The notes beneath the pieces are model-generated. The model did no database searches. It was given only the letters and a program-made list of their open reading frames with translations, and was not told the origin of the DNA. From Acidisarcina polymorpha (GTDB taxonomy: Bacteria; Acidobacteriota; Terriglobia; Terriglobales; Acidobacteriaceae), in NCBI RefSeq assembly GCF_003330725.1, contig NZ_CP030840.1:5580001-5644000 (forward strand): a DNA stretch of 64,000 bases, read 5' to 3'. Position numbers and translations under genes: made by a program. Shown piece after piece: positions 9,761 to 19,144 of this stretch (its first letter is position 1; each line of letters begins with the position of its first letter).

Positions 9761-10555
9761 ATGGACATCCTCAAGCTTCATAGCTCGGGAGCCGATGTGG
9801 TCATCCTCCAAGAAGCCTTGATCGCAGCGGGATTTAGTCCCGGTTCGGTCGATGGCTCATTCGGACCGGGCACCGAGGCGGCGGTGCTGGCGTTTCAGAG
9901 CAGCGAGGGATTGGCCAGGGACGGGACGGCTGGTCCGGGAACTGCGCGGGCGCTGGGTCTTACTTCTATTCCTGAAATACCCTCGGCTATCTCCGGGGTG
10001 AACTCAGAGATTGTTTCGCACATGTTCCCGCTCACTCCCATCGGCAATATCAAAACGAATCTGCCGTGCGTCTTGAACGCGCTGGCGGAGGCAAGTCTCC
10101 AAGACAAGCTGATGGTGTTGATGGCACTCTCGACCATTCGTGCGGAAACCGAGTGTTTTCTCCCGATCAGCGAAGGCCAGTCGCGTTTCAACACATCGCC
10201 CTCCGGCACGCCGTTTGATCTCTACGACCATCGCAAAGATCTGGGCAATCAGGGGCCCTCCGATGGGGCCAATTATCGAGGGCGGGGATTCGTCCAGCTC
10301 ACCGGGCGGCTGAACTACACGATCTTCAGCGGTGAGATCGGCCGCGACCTGGTGGAGGATCCGCAACTTGCCAACGATCCCGCCATCGCCGCGAAGCTGC
10401 TCGCGATTTTTCTCAAAGATCGAGAGAGCGCCATTCGCACGGCTCTGTCTACCAACAATCTGGCTCGTGCACGCCGCCTGGTCAATGGCGGAGAGAACGG
10501 ACTGGATCGCTTCCAGAGCGCTTTTCAGATTGGGAGCACGCTGGTTGCCGCTTGA
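9761..10555 (+). CDS. Peptidoglycan-binding domain plus GH19-type lysozyme/chitinase
   Basis: 264-aa two-domain cell-wall hydrolase. Residues ~1-68 are a PG_binding_1 repeat (GADVVILQEALIAAGF, DGSFGPGTEAAVLAFQ). Residues ~85-264 resemble GH19 chitinase/phage endolysin domains, with ALSTIRAETECFLPISE carrying candidate catalytic Glu residues and GANYRGRGFVQLTGRLNY being highly characteristic. No signal peptide is seen, so export would need a holin, lysis or another route. Such proteins occur both in prophages and as solitary chromosomal genes; no other phage genes are adjacent. Confidence 0.85.
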   Translation: MDILKLHSSGADVVILQEALIAAGFSPGSVDGSFGPGTEAAVLAFQSSEGLARDGTAGPGTARALGLTSIPEIPSAISGVNSEIVSHMFPLTPIGNIKTNLPCVLNALAEASLQDKLMVLMALSTIRAETECFLPISEGQSRFNTSPSGTPFDLYDHRKDLGNQGPSDGANYRGRGFVQLTGRLNYTIFSGEIGRDLVEDPQLANDPAIAAKLLAIFLKDRESAIRTALSTNNLARARRLVNGGENGLDRFQSAFQIGSTLVAA

Positions 10556-10572
10556 GTGCGCGCCGCGGGCGT

Positions 10573-11631
10573 TTAATTAGTCTCTCCAGTGAAAGGGTTG
10601 GTTTCGCGGGGCTTTGCGGCGGTCGCGTCGGGATGGTTTGGGGGTTGTTCGGGCAGTTGTTTCGAGGTCTGAGTCAAGCTGCCGGCGCTGCCGTTGAAGA
10701 CGCGATTTGGATCGCCGGGAAGGATTTTATGATCATGAAGAGCTATAAAAATGCGGCGCTCGGTCTCGCGCAATGCCGCCCATTGCTGATTGGCCAGTGT
10801 TTTGAATTGGACCGGATAAATCACCTGGGAGCCCTTGATCGAGTCAATGCCAAGCAGACTTGGGTCGGCGAGGTAAACGTCGCTGTAAGCCGGGTCGTTG
10901 CGGACGCTCATGGCCGCGTCGCGGAGCACCTTCATAACCTCGTCGGGGTTGGCTGAGAAGTCGACGGCGACATTGATGGTGGGCAAAGAATAATCGCGCG
11001 TCAGGTTGGCGACATTGGTGATCTGCGAATTGGGGATGGTGTAGAGGGTCCCGTCGCCATCCCGGACCATGGTTTTGCGCAGGGACATGGATTCCACGGT
11101 GCCGCTAACGCCGGCCAGACGAACCACATCTCCTACGTTGTATTGGTCCTCTAGCAGGATCAACATCCCGTTGAGACAGTCTTTGACGATCGTCTGGGCT
11201 GCGAGCCCGATCGCGACCCCTGCGACCCCGGCGCTGGTGAGCAACGGCGCGAGATTGAAGTTAAAGACATCGCGCAGGATCTGGAGCGCCGCCAGGAAGC
11301 CGACGATGCCGATAGCAGTGGCGCGGAGCACGGATGCCATCGTCCTGATCTGCGAAGCTCGCGCGATGCCCCGCCCAGGATGCGATTCGGCGATCGCAAC
11401 CATGCGGCGGGTCAAGAAATCGACGACCCAGATCAGCACCCAGGTGAAGATCAGAACACTGAGCAGCTTGGGTAGATCGTGTTGAAGGAATTCCTGAAGA
11501 CTGGTAAGCCAGTCCTGGAAAACGTCGTGGAAGAACTGAGGAGTTTGTTGCGGAGCTCGAGCGGCGGCAAGGCTGCATGCGGAAAAGTTGAACAAACAGA
11601 GTCTCCATAGCAGGGAGGACGCGCGATGCAT
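10573..11631 (-). CDS. MscS-family mechanosensitive channel
   Basis: 352-aa small-conductance mechanosensitive channel. N-terminal hydrophobic segments lie at about residues 8-25, 55-72 and 100-125; the pore-lining helix and MscS beta domain follow (SAGVAGVAIGLAAQTIVKDCLNG, then GDVVRLAGVSGTVESMSLRKTMVRDGDGTLYTIPNSQI, shown here in two parts of the same region). The channel releases osmolytes on hypo-osmotic shock. The C-terminal ~90 residues form the cytoplasmic alpha/beta domain and end in a proline/threonine-rich tail. Its start is only 22 bases from the divergent small secreted gene, so promoters must overlap coding sequence. Confidence 0.9.
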   Translation of the reverse strand: MHRASSLLWRLCLFNFSACSLAAARAPQQTPQFFHDVFQDWLTSLQEFLQHDLPKLLSVLIFTWVLIWVVDFLTRRMVAIAESHPGRGIARASQIRTMASVLRATAIGIVGFLAALQILRDVFNFNLAPLLTSAGVAGVAIGLAAQTIVKDCLNGMLILLEDQYNVGDVVRLAGVSGTVESMSLRKTMVRDGDGTLYTIPNSQITNVANLTRDYSLPTINVAVDFSANPDEVMKVLRDAAMSVRNDPAYSDVYLADPSLLGIDSIKGSQVIYPVQFKTLANQQWAALRETERRIFIALHDHKILPGDPNRVFNGSAGSLTQTSKQLPEQPPNHPDATAAKPRETNPFTGETN

Positions 11632-11653
11632 CTCCCTTTCCTATAATGAACCG

Positions 11654-12064
11654 ATGCGGAGCCACGGAGGCAAGTTGCGATGGACGAGGCGGATGCTCTT
11701 CCCGGCGTTGGCCTCTCTGAGTCTTGTGGCTTCGGCTGGGAGTGGACAGCTTCCGGATTCTCCGCAGTTGCCGACTGGGTCATCGCAACAGCCGACCAAC
11801 CGTGTGCCTTTTGGACAGCAGGGGCAGGATTCCAGTAATCAGGATCCATCGCTCCGTCATGCGATGCAAGAGGCTGCCGGGCGGCGCAATACAGACCGCC
11901 AGACCCGGATGGTTGCGGACACCAATCGCCTGGTAAAGCTGGCGGAGGAGCTTAAGGACGATATGGAAAAAGGGGGAACGAGCGGCACACTGGGACAGAC
12001 CAAAAAAGCCGAGGAGATTGAAAAATTGGCTAGAAGTGTGAAGGATCGAATGAAAGCGGATTAG
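11654..12064 (+). CDS. Small secreted protein of unknown function
   Basis: 136-aa protein I do not recognise. Residues ~1-30 form a signal peptide (RRMLFPALASLSLVASAGSG), followed by a Pro/Ser/Gln-rich linker and a charged helical C-terminus (TRMVADTNRLVKLAEELKDD, KAEEIEKLARSVKDRMK). I placed the start at the ATG at 11654 because the signal peptide follows directly; a longer open frame from 11588 overlaps the divergent MscS gene. A TATAAT sits at 11642-11647, only 7 bases before the ATG, so a leaderless transcript is possible. Codon usage agrees with neighbouring genes. Confidence 0.6.
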   Translation: MRSHGGKLRWTRRMLFPALASLSLVASAGSGQLPDSPQLPTGSSQQPTNRVPFGQQGQDSSNQDPSLRHAMQEAAGRRNTDRQTRMVADTNRLVKLAEELKDDMEKGGTSGTLGQTKKAEEIEKLARSVKDRMKAD

Positions 12065-12140
12065 GAAGATCCCGTCTTAACCTACAATCCATGAACGCAA
12101 CCATACTTGCACCGCACCAGCAAAGATTGGAGTTCGGCTA

Positions 12141-12353
12141 GTGAAGCGCTATTTGTACTATTGTCCCGCCTGCAAACTGAGGTTTCAAAACCAGAACTTC
12201 GGGTACGGATATCCGAAGCTTGACGCAGAGGGCGCGGCGCTGTGCCCATATTGCGAAACCCCGATGGAACAGACGCTGAGCGAGACCTTTCCCGCCGAGT
12301 GGATCGAGGAGAGGCCGAAGGTACAAACCGAGGACTCTCCTCCCTCTGAATAA
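12141..12353 (+). CDS. Small zinc-ribbon protein
   Basis: 70-aa protein with two CxxC pairs (YYCPACKLRF and ALCPYCETPM) spaced 27 residues apart, forming a zinc ribbon, and an acidic C-terminal tail. The start is GTG. It probably binds one zinc; a nucleic-acid or protein-binding role is a guess. It lies 76 bases after the small secreted gene and converges with the TPR gene. Confidence 0.7.
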   Translation: MKRYLYYCPACKLRFQNQNFGYGYPKLDAEGAALCPYCETPMEQTLSETFPAEWIEERPKVQTEDSPPSE

Positions 12354-12368
12354 GAGCAGATGAGGGGT

Positions 12369-14540
12369 TTACTGCTTGGTTGCAGTACTGCTAGAGGCGT
12401 CTTCCTTAGCGAGCTTGACCCAGGCATTTTCAAGCTTCTTGTGCACCTTCCCGATGTCGATGCCATCGTTATCACCCGGGGAAGTTTTGTCGTATTCCGA
12501 CACTGACTGCTCCCACTGGGCGACCGCCAATTTCAGCCTGCCGGTCTTCTCGTAAAGGTCGCCGAGATGATCGTGCACGGTTGGATCGGAGGCATTGCGC
12601 TCGCTGGCGCGGCGCAGATTGTCTTCAGAGAGCTGATACTGGCCGAGCTTGAAATATGCCCAACCGAGGGAGTCGAGGTAGGCATAGTTCTGAGGTTCGG
12701 CTTTGACCGCCTGCTGAATCATGGACAAGGCTTCGTCGAGTTTCACGCCGCGATCGGCCTGCATGTAGCCGAGGTAGTTGAGTGTCATGCTGTTGCCTGG
12801 ATCAATGGCCAGCACCTTCCGGAATTGGGCCTCAGCTTCGTCATAGTGCTTCTGGCGTTCGGCCAGAGCGCCACGCAGGAAGGCTATGTAGACCCTGTCG
12901 TCCTGTTTGGTCGAAAGCGGCTCGGCGCGATCAAGCTCGGCGCCGGCCTCGTTCCAACGATGAAGCCGGGTGTAAATGTTGGCCAGCGCGAGGTACACTT
13001 CACGGTCCTGGCTGGCTGCGGGGGCATCGGGAGCGGCAGGAGGGTTGGTGAGCAGTGACTTGGCCAGCGCGATACCTTCATCGGGCTTGCCGGTGTCGGC
13101 CAGCTGACCGGCGAGCATGAGCTGGATCTGACGATCTTTGGGGAGTTTGGCGGCTGCTTCGCGGGCGACCTCGGTCGCTTTGGCGTACTGTTTGGCTTCG
13201 CGGTAGGAGTCGACTTCGCCCTGGTAGCCCTGGACGGTGAAGTCGCCTCCCAGATCGAGCATCTTGTGGTAGGTGTCGGCTGCCTGCAGGGGCTTGTTCT
13301 GTTCGCGATAGAGCACGGCCAAGCGGTCAAGGAAGAAGGCGCGGGCGTTCTTTTCCGGATCAGAGTACTGGCCGGTCGAGTGTTCGGACTGATCGACTAG
13401 TTTCTGCAGGATGGTCGCGGCTTCATCGTGCTTACCGAGGGCCTCGTCGGCGAGCGCCTCGTTGAAGCTGATCTCGCTCAGCTGGAGCGGTTCCTGGGAG
13501 AGCGATTTGGCCTTTTTGATCGAGGCCAGCGATTCGTCATAGTTGCCCTGGCGACGCTGAATCTCGGCGATCCGGAGATAGGCGTTTGCATCCTGGGGAT
13601 CGGCTGCGGCGATGGACTCATAAGTCGCCAGCGCGTCGTTAAGGTCATTGTCGTTCAGCAGCGCCTGGGCGAGGGAGCGCTCCGCATCGACATTCGATGG
13701 ATCGAGGTCGACGGCGCGCCGGTAGGCGGCGATGGCCTTCTTCGGTTCCTTGTTCTGGTCGTAAGCGCCGCCGAGAGCGAACTCGGTGCGCGGGGTCTGA
13801 TCGTCTTCGGGGATTGCGCTGAGCACCTGGATGGCATGCTCGATGTCACCTTGTTCGCTGTAGAGCCGGGCCAGATTCAAGACAACTTCTTCGGAGCTGG
13901 GATCGATCTGCTGCGCGGCCTTGAATTGTTCCTCGGCTTTGCCACTTTCATGGTTGACCGAGTAAAGCTGGCCGAGCAAGAGCCGGTCTTCAATGCTGTT
14001 CGGTTCGAGGGAGACGATCTTGGTGTACTCGGCGATGGCCAACTGCAGCACCTGACCGGACGGCCCGCTGTTTTGTCCGTCACCCAACGAGCGGAGATAG
14101 ATCCTGCCGAGCAACTTGTGCGCGTCGAGGTTATTGGGGTCTTTCTTCAGCAGATCCTGGGCAGCGACGATTGCTTCCTTGACTTTGCCGGTCTTGAAAT
14201 AGAGCTCAGCAAGTCCGTTGTTGAGAAATTGCGAAGTCGGATCGGCATTCAGCGCGAGTTTATATTCCTCGACCGCGCGGGTGGCATATTCGCTGCGGCC
14301 ATAGGAAGTCGCCATGTCTTCATAGTCATGGGCCAGGGAGTAGTGATAATAGGCCGCCGCGCGATCGGGAACCTGCCGGTTGGAGGGGGCAGCAGTCGTC
14401 GATGCCGGTGGAGCCGAGGGCGCGGATGTCTGGGCTTGAGCCAGAGGCGCAAGGCTCGCGGATGCCACCAACAAAATCGGTGCCACCAGGCGGCGGAGGA
14501 AAGCCGGGTTCGCTTGGTTTATCGCAATCGTATCCATCAT
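12369..14540 (-). CDS. Secreted tetratricopeptide-repeat protein
   Basis: 723-aa protein with a signal peptide (about residues 1-37, LVAPILLVASASLAPLAQAQ), a Ser/Pro/Thr-rich linker, and then TPR motifs through nearly the whole length (for example LNNGLAELYFKTGKVKEAI, AIAAYRRAVDLDPSNVDAE, and LNYLGYMQADRGVKLDEALS). About a dozen repeats can be counted by eye. TPR solenoids bind partner proteins; periplasmic or outer-membrane assembly is plausible because of export. The start ATGATG at 14540 is taken; a Met two codons in is equally possible. No enzymatic domain is visible. Confidence 0.85.
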   Translation of the reverse strand: MMDTIAINQANPAFLRRLVAPILLVASASLAPLAQAQTSAPSAPPASTTAAPSNRQVPDRAAAYYHYSLAHDYEDMATSYGRSEYATRAVEEYKLALNADPTSQFLNNGLAELYFKTGKVKEAIVAAQDLLKKDPNNLDAHKLLGRIYLRSLGDGQNSGPSGQVLQLAIAEYTKIVSLEPNSIEDRLLLGQLYSVNHESGKAEEQFKAAQQIDPSSEEVVLNLARLYSEQGDIEHAIQVLSAIPEDDQTPRTEFALGGAYDQNKEPKKAIAAYRRAVDLDPSNVDAERSLAQALLNDNDLNDALATYESIAAADPQDANAYLRIAEIQRRQGNYDESLASIKKAKSLSQEPLQLSEISFNEALADEALGKHDEAATILQKLVDQSEHSTGQYSDPEKNARAFFLDRLAVLYREQNKPLQAADTYHKMLDLGGDFTVQGYQGEVDSYREAKQYAKATEVAREAAAKLPKDRQIQLMLAGQLADTGKPDEGIALAKSLLTNPPAAPDAPAASQDREVYLALANIYTRLHRWNEAGAELDRAEPLSTKQDDRVYIAFLRGALAERQKHYDEAEAQFRKVLAIDPGNSMTLNYLGYMQADRGVKLDEALSMIQQAVKAEPQNYAYLDSLGWAYFKLGQYQLSEDNLRRASERNASDPTVHDHLGDLYEKTGRLKLAVAQWEQSVSEYDKTSPGDNDGIDIGKVHKKLENAWVKLAKEDASSSTATKQ

Positions 14541-14807
14541 GGTGGCGGTTTCCTGGCGGAAAGTCTGAAGCGAGCGCTGTACCCCGAGTCTGCCTGATCG
14601 TGAGCGGCGGACCGGATTGGAGGATGAAAGAACGTTAAGAGTCGTGATGGTGCCCTCGAGGATCCTGACCGCTGGCTGCAGGTCAAGCTTCTCTAATCAG
14701 ACGATTGTAACGTGGTTCTGGCTTCTTTTCTCGGCACACACGACTCCACCAGGTCGAGTTAGTTTCGATCTCCCGGGATCCCGTGGCGAAGGGCGACGGC
14801 TACGGGA

Positions 14808-16421
14808 TCAGTGGCGGAAGTGGCGGACCCCGGTGAAGACCATTGCTATTCCCAGGCGATCCGCGGCGGCTATGACCTCCGGGTCGCGAACCGATCCTCC
14901 TGGCTGAATGACGGAAGCTGCGCCGGCGGCGGCTATCGCTTCGAGGCCATCGGGAAACGGAAAGAAGGCATCCGAGGCAACGGCGCTGCCGGCTAGCGGC
15001 AGGACTGCTTTCATGGCCCCAAACCGGGCGGAATCTACCCGGCTCATTTGTCCAGCGCCCACCCCGAGGGTTTGACCGTTCCGTGCATAGACGATCGCGT
15101 TCGATTTGACATGCTTACAAACCCGCCAGGCGAAGAGCAGGGAATCGATCTCGGCTTCGGTCGGCTGGCGGGTAGTGACCATCTTCAAATCGGCTGCAGC
15201 GATGCGGGCGCTGTCGGCATCCTGGAGCAGGAGTCCGCCGGAAACCTGCTTGATCACCCGGTCGATCGGGGCATTCCGTACGGTGATCAGACGCAGGTTC
15301 TTTTTACCGGCAAAACGGGCAAGAGCTTCGGGAGAGTAGCCCGGGGCGGCAATGGCTTCGACGAAGAGTTTGGCGATTTCCTCGGCCGCGGCGGCATCGA
15401 CGACACGATTGATGCCAATTACGCCACCAAAGGCGGAGACCGGGTCGGAAGCCAACGCTTTTTGGTAAGCCTCGAGCACCGACTGGCCGATGGCAACGCC
15501 GCAGGGATTGGTATGCTTGATGATCGCGACGGCGGTCTGGTCGAACTCCTGAACGAGCTCCCAACAGGCGTCGAGATCAACCAGATTGTTGTAGCTAAGC
15601 TCTTTACCCTGAAGCTGCTCGGCGCCGGCGATCCCGGTGCCGCTCTGGTTACTGTAGAGAGCAGCCCGCTGGTGAGGATTCTCGCCATAGCGGAGGGGAA
15701 AAGCTATCGGGTAAGAGATGCGAAGGCTGGCAGGGAAGGGAGCTTCCGCCAAGTTGGCGAGCGTCACCGCGGCCTCAGGCCTGGAGTCGGAGAACTGTTC
15801 GAGAGCGTTCGCGATCGCCGTATCGTACGCCGCCGTGAGCGAAAAGGCGGCTTTGGCCAGCTTCCACCGAGTTTCCCGGCCGAGCGCTCCCTGGTTGGCT
15901 TCAAGTTCGGCGATGAGCGCCGGGTAGTCGCCGGGAGAGGTGACGACGGCAACGTCTTCGAAGTTCTTAGCGGCCGAACGAACCATCGAGGGGCCACCGA
16001 TATCGATGTTCTCGATCACTTCTGCGAAGGTAGCACCCGGCCGGGCTGCGGTCTTTTCGAAGGCATAGAGATTGACTACGACCATGTCGATGGGCTGAAT
16101 GCCGTGGCTCTCGACAGCGGAGCGGTGTTCGGCATTGTCCCGAATATGGAGGATCCCGCCGTGGACCTTGGGATGCAGTGTTTTGACCCGTCCGTCGAGC
16201 ATTTCCGGAAACCCGGTGAGCTCGGAGATATCGAGAACCTTGAGGCCTTCCTCGCGAAGAGCGCGGGCGGTGCCGCCGGTCGAGACGAGCTCGACGCCAT
16301 GATTGGTGAGATGACGCGCAAAGTCGACGAGGCCAGTCTTATCGGTGACGCTCAGCAGCGCCCGGCGAACCGGCTTCAGGCCGCTAGCTGCGGGGGTGGA
16401 AAGGGAAGGCGAGGAAATCAA
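14808..16421 (-). CDS. purH: Bifunctional AICAR transformylase/IMP cyclohydrolase
   Basis: 537-aa PurH catalysing the last two steps of de novo IMP synthesis. The N-terminal MGS-like IMP cyclohydrolase domain (about residues 18-160) has [20 protein letters not shown] and [13 protein letters not shown]. The C-terminal transformylase domain includes [13 protein letters not shown], the catalytic Lys-His in [25 protein letters not shown] and [10 protein letters not shown]. Length is normal. It stands alone; the other pur genes are not in the window. Confidence 0.97.
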   Translation of the reverse strand: MISSPSLSTPAASGLKPVRRALLSVTDKTGLVDFARHLTNHGVELVSTGGTARALREEGLKVLDISELTGFPEMLDGRVKTLHPKVHGGILHIRDNAEHRSAVESHGIQPIDMVVVNLYAFEKTAARPGATFAEVIENIDIGGPSMVRSAAKNFEDVAVVTSPGDYPALIAELEANQGALGRETRWKLAKAAFSLTAAYDTAIANALEQFSDSRPEAAVTLANLAEAPFPASLRISYPIAFPLRYGENPHQRAALYSNQSGTGIAGAEQLQGKELSYNNLVDLDACWELVQEFDQTAVAIIKHTNPCGVAIGQSVLEAYQKALASDPVSAFGGVIGINRVVDAAAAEEIAKLFVEAIAAPGYSPEALARFAGKKNLRLITVRNAPIDRVIKQVSGGLLLQDADSARIAAADLKMVTTRQPTEAEIDSLLFAWRVCKHVKSNAIVYARNGQTLGVGAGQMSRVDSARFGAMKAVLPLAGSAVASDAFFPFPDGLEAIAAAGAASVIQPGGSVRDPEVIAAADRLGIAMVFTGVRHFRH

Positions 16422-16535
16422 GTAAAACTCCTTGAAAGATGCGCGAAAGATGCGACGAAAGTCATCGACCGTGCGTCAGGAGGAGAACTCCTGACATTTG
16501 TCATTGCTGACTTACCAAGGGTAGCCTAAGAAGAC

Positions 16536-17396
16536 ATGGATTCCAATTGGACGAATGGCCGCACCCCGAACCGTCCGGTGAGTGTACAACCCGAGATTTT
16601 ACCTCCGCTGGCTGCAGACGCAACCATTCCAGGTCCGGGTGAAGCATCGCCAAGAACTCGCGGACGTTGGGCGGTGGCGCCGGCTACTTATGTTCTGGTG
16701 GGGATCAATATTGCGGTTTTCCTGCTGATGGCCTTCAGCGGCGTCTCGACCACCAGCCCTACGGTCTTGCAGCTACTACAGTGGGGCGCCGACAATGGCG
16801 GCCTGGTGCTGCAATACGGGGAATGGTGGCGCCTGGTGACGGCGACTTTCGTTCATGTGGGCGTCATCCACCTGGCGACCAATATGTGGTGCCTCTGGAA
16901 TCTTGGTCTGCTGGGCGAGCCGCTACTGGGACCGATTGGGACGATCGCTGTCTACCTGCTCACCGGCGTCGCGGGTAACCTGCTTAGCATCGCCGTCAAT
17001 CCCGATCTGCCACTCGGCCCTCAATCTCATTCGGTGGTGGGCGCGGGGGCATCGGGCGCGGTCTTCGGGATTGCCGGGGTATTGATTGTGCTGTTGAAGT
17101 CCAAGCTCCTGCCGATTCCGGAATACGAACTGAAGCGTCTCCGGAAGAGCGTTATTTATTTCGCGGCGCTGAATTTCATCATCGGCGCTTCCACGCTGCT
17201 GGTGCCGTCTTTGATTCGGATCGACAATATGGCGCACCTCGGCGGCTTTCTCAGCGGCCTGGCGCTGGGCGTTCCGTTAGTGCCGAGGATCGGTTCGCGC
17301 CGGGTGGAGTTTACCCGCCGGCAGTGGCTTTCCTTTGGCGGCGGAGTCTTCCTGCTGGCCTTGATCGCTTATGGAATCTATAGCTTCCACCGGTAG
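16536..17396 (+). CDS. Rhomboid-family intramembrane serine protease
   Basis: 286-aa rhomboid protease. A Pro-rich cytoplasmic N-terminus (1-45) is followed by about six membrane helices. The catalytic dyad is Ser173 in GAGASGAVFG and His234 in NMAHLGGFLSG. The conserved HVGVIHLATNMWCLWNLG segment (about 107-124) supplies the oxyanion His/Asn. It cleaves transmembrane substrates within the membrane; the substrate is unknown. It diverges from purH with a 114-base spacer. Confidence 0.93.
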   Translation: MDSNWTNGRTPNRPVSVQPEILPPLAADATIPGPGEASPRTRGRWAVAPATYVLVGINIAVFLLMAFSGVSTTSPTVLQLLQWGADNGGLVLQYGEWWRLVTATFVHVGVIHLATNMWCLWNLGLLGEPLLGPIGTIAVYLLTGVAGNLLSIAVNPDLPLGPQSHSVVGAGASGAVFGIAGVLIVLLKSKLLPIPEYELKRLRKSVIYFAALNFIIGASTLLVPSLIRIDNMAHLGGFLSGLALGVPLVPRIGSRRVEFTRRQWLSFGGGVFLLALIAYGIYSFHR

Positions 17397-17889
17397 CTTT
17401 TTCGGCCGAGGGACGTGCCTTGGAGTGGGTGATCGAGGCAGTTCGGGCTGACCGGACGGGATCGATTTGGGAATAAAAGATTTATGTATACGTATGCTGG
17501 CTGCTTCCCGGCTTTGGATAGACGGCCCCCTCGTGGTACTCTTTAATTGCGCTCAGTTGTTTGGTTTGTGAGCCGTTCTCGCCCTGGAAAAGCCAGACCG
17601 CCTGCCACAGTGACTCCAAGCCCCTCAGCGTAATCGCTCGCAGATTAGATGTGCGTGGCGATGTGTGGAAGCGTCTGCGCTTTCCCGCAAAAGGCATCGT
17701 GCGGCAGAGCCGAGCCTGGGACGAATCTTCAGCCCCGGCTTTCTGAATTTCCGGCACTCCCTACGAAAGAACAAACTTTCTGTCACGGACGGATGAAGCC
17801 GTCGCGAGGCAGCAACTCGCGTCCCGGACCGGTCCCTGTCTCCTCCAAAGGAAGACGCGGAACCGAACGCCCGAGACCAAGGGATAACT
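17397..17889 (+). other. Intergenic region before the DEAD-box helicase gene (493 bp)
   Basis: No supported gene. Open frames here lack a ribosome-binding site and family resemblance. The interval probably holds the helicase promoter and a long 5' leader; an AT-rich patch (about 17475-17500) could be the promoter. Long leaders with autoregulation are known for DEAD-box helicases of other bacteria, but I see no specific structure here. Confidence 0.4.
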
Positions 17890-19047
17890 TTGACTCAATT
17901 TAATGATTTTCAAATTTCTGCTCCGCTGAAGAAGCGTCTGGCCAGCTGTAACTTCACCATCCCCACTCCAGTCCAGGAGGGCGCCATTCCTCCAGCCCTC
18001 GAAGGTCGCGACGTCCTGGCGACTGCGCAAACCGGTACCGGTAAGACTCTAAGCTTCCTCATTCCGGTCATCGAGAAGCTGCAAGCGACGCAGAGCCGGA
18101 GCGCTTCGGCGCTGATCCTGCTGCCCACCCGCGAGCTGGCAATGCAGGTCGAGCAAACCTTTCGCACCCTGACTCAGGGCAGTTCGCTTACCGTCGCGCT
18201 TGTGGTTGGCGGTCTCGCGGAAGGACCCCAGATTCAAGCGATCCGTCGCGGAGCGCGGCTGATCGTGGCGACTCCCGGCCGGCTCGAGGATTACATCAAG
18301 CGTCGCATGGTCAAGCTCAACGAAGTACAGATTCTGGTGCTCGACGAGGTCGACCGCATGCTGGACATGGGCTTCAAACCGGCGATCAAGCGGATTGCTG
18401 GGGAACTGCCTGCCGACCGGCAGACGCTCTGCTACTCCGCGACTCTCGATGCGGCGATTAAAGAAGTCGTTCGCGACTACCTGAAGAATCCCGTTCGGGT
18501 GGAGATCGGTTCGATTCTGAAGCCGGCCGAGAATGTCCGTCTCCAGACTTTTGAAGTGACCTCGGACAAAAAGCAGGAACTACTCGAGCATCTCTTGAAG
18601 AGCGAGGAAGGCAGCTTCCTGGTCTTTGTTCGCACCAAGCATGGCGCCGAACGCGTCGCCCAGCGGTTGACCCGCTCGGGACACGGTGCAACCAGCATTC
18701 ATGGCGATCGCACTCAGGCCCAACGGAGCGCGGCACTGAAGAGCTTCGCTAAGGGCGGCCACCGGATTCTGGTGGCGACCGATGTCGCGGCCCGCGGCTT
18801 GGATGTCGACCACATTGCGCATGTCGTGAACTACGACATGCCGAAGGTAGCCGAGGACTTCGTCCATCGCGTCGGAAGAACCGGACGCGCCTCGAAGAAG
18901 GGCGTAGCTTCGACCTTCGCGCAGCCGGACGAACGCGGCGATCTGAAGAAGATTGAGCGCGTCCTCAAGATTTCGATGGAGCGTTTTCGAGTGAAGCCGA
19001 ATATGGGCATTGGATCGGCCACTTACCCGACTTCCGCGCACGCATAA
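17890..19047 (+). CDS. DEAD-box family ATP-dependent RNA helicase
   Basis: 385-aa RNA helicase core. In order: Q motif (PTPVQEGAIPP, ~residues 20-30), motif I AQTGTGKT, Ia PTRELAMQ, GG, Ib TPGR, motif II DEVD (in place of DEAD), motif III SAT, motif IV LVFVRTKHGAERVA, motif V ATDVAARGLD, and motif VI HRVGRTGRA. It lacks the basic C-terminal tail of RhlE/CsdA types. The start is TTG at 17890, preceded by AAGGGA; a later start would remove the Q-motif region. It unwinds short RNA duplexes in ribosome assembly or RNA turnover. A terminator follows within 27 bases. Confidence 0.94.
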   Translation: MTQFNDFQISAPLKKRLASCNFTIPTPVQEGAIPPALEGRDVLATAQTGTGKTLSFLIPVIEKLQATQSRSASALILLPTRELAMQVEQTFRTLTQGSSLTVALVVGGLAEGPQIQAIRRGARLIVATPGRLEDYIKRRMVKLNEVQILVLDEVDRMLDMGFKPAIKRIAGELPADRQTLCYSATLDAAIKEVVRDYLKNPVRVEIGSILKPAENVRLQTFEVTSDKKQELLEHLLKSEEGSFLVFVRTKHGAERVAQRLTRSGHGATSIHGDRTQAQRSAALKSFAKGGHRILVATDVAARGLDVDHIAHVVNYDMPKVAEDFVHRVGRTGRASKKGVASTFAQPDERGDLKKIERVLKISMERFRVKPNMGIGSATYPTSAHA

Positions 19048-19073
19048 CTTGTAGCAGGTACGATCTACTTTGG

Positions 19074-19104
19074 CGCATGACTCGGAATCTGGTCATGCGT
19101 TTTT
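19074..19104 (+). terminator. Rho-independent terminator after the DEAD-box helicase
   Basis: An 8-bp perfect stem (19074-19081 with 19092-19099) around a 10-nt loop is followed by TTTTT at 19100-19104, beginning 27 bases after the helicase stop. Confidence 0.85.
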
Positions 19105-19144
19105 CTTTGCTTGAGCTATTTCGATCGTCGACGTCGGTACTCGC

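Noticed and set aside
15048-16529. 493-aa open frame on the plus strand opposite purH
   Set aside because: purH is unambiguous on the minus strand; the plus frame has no similarity and is a codon-bias artefact.
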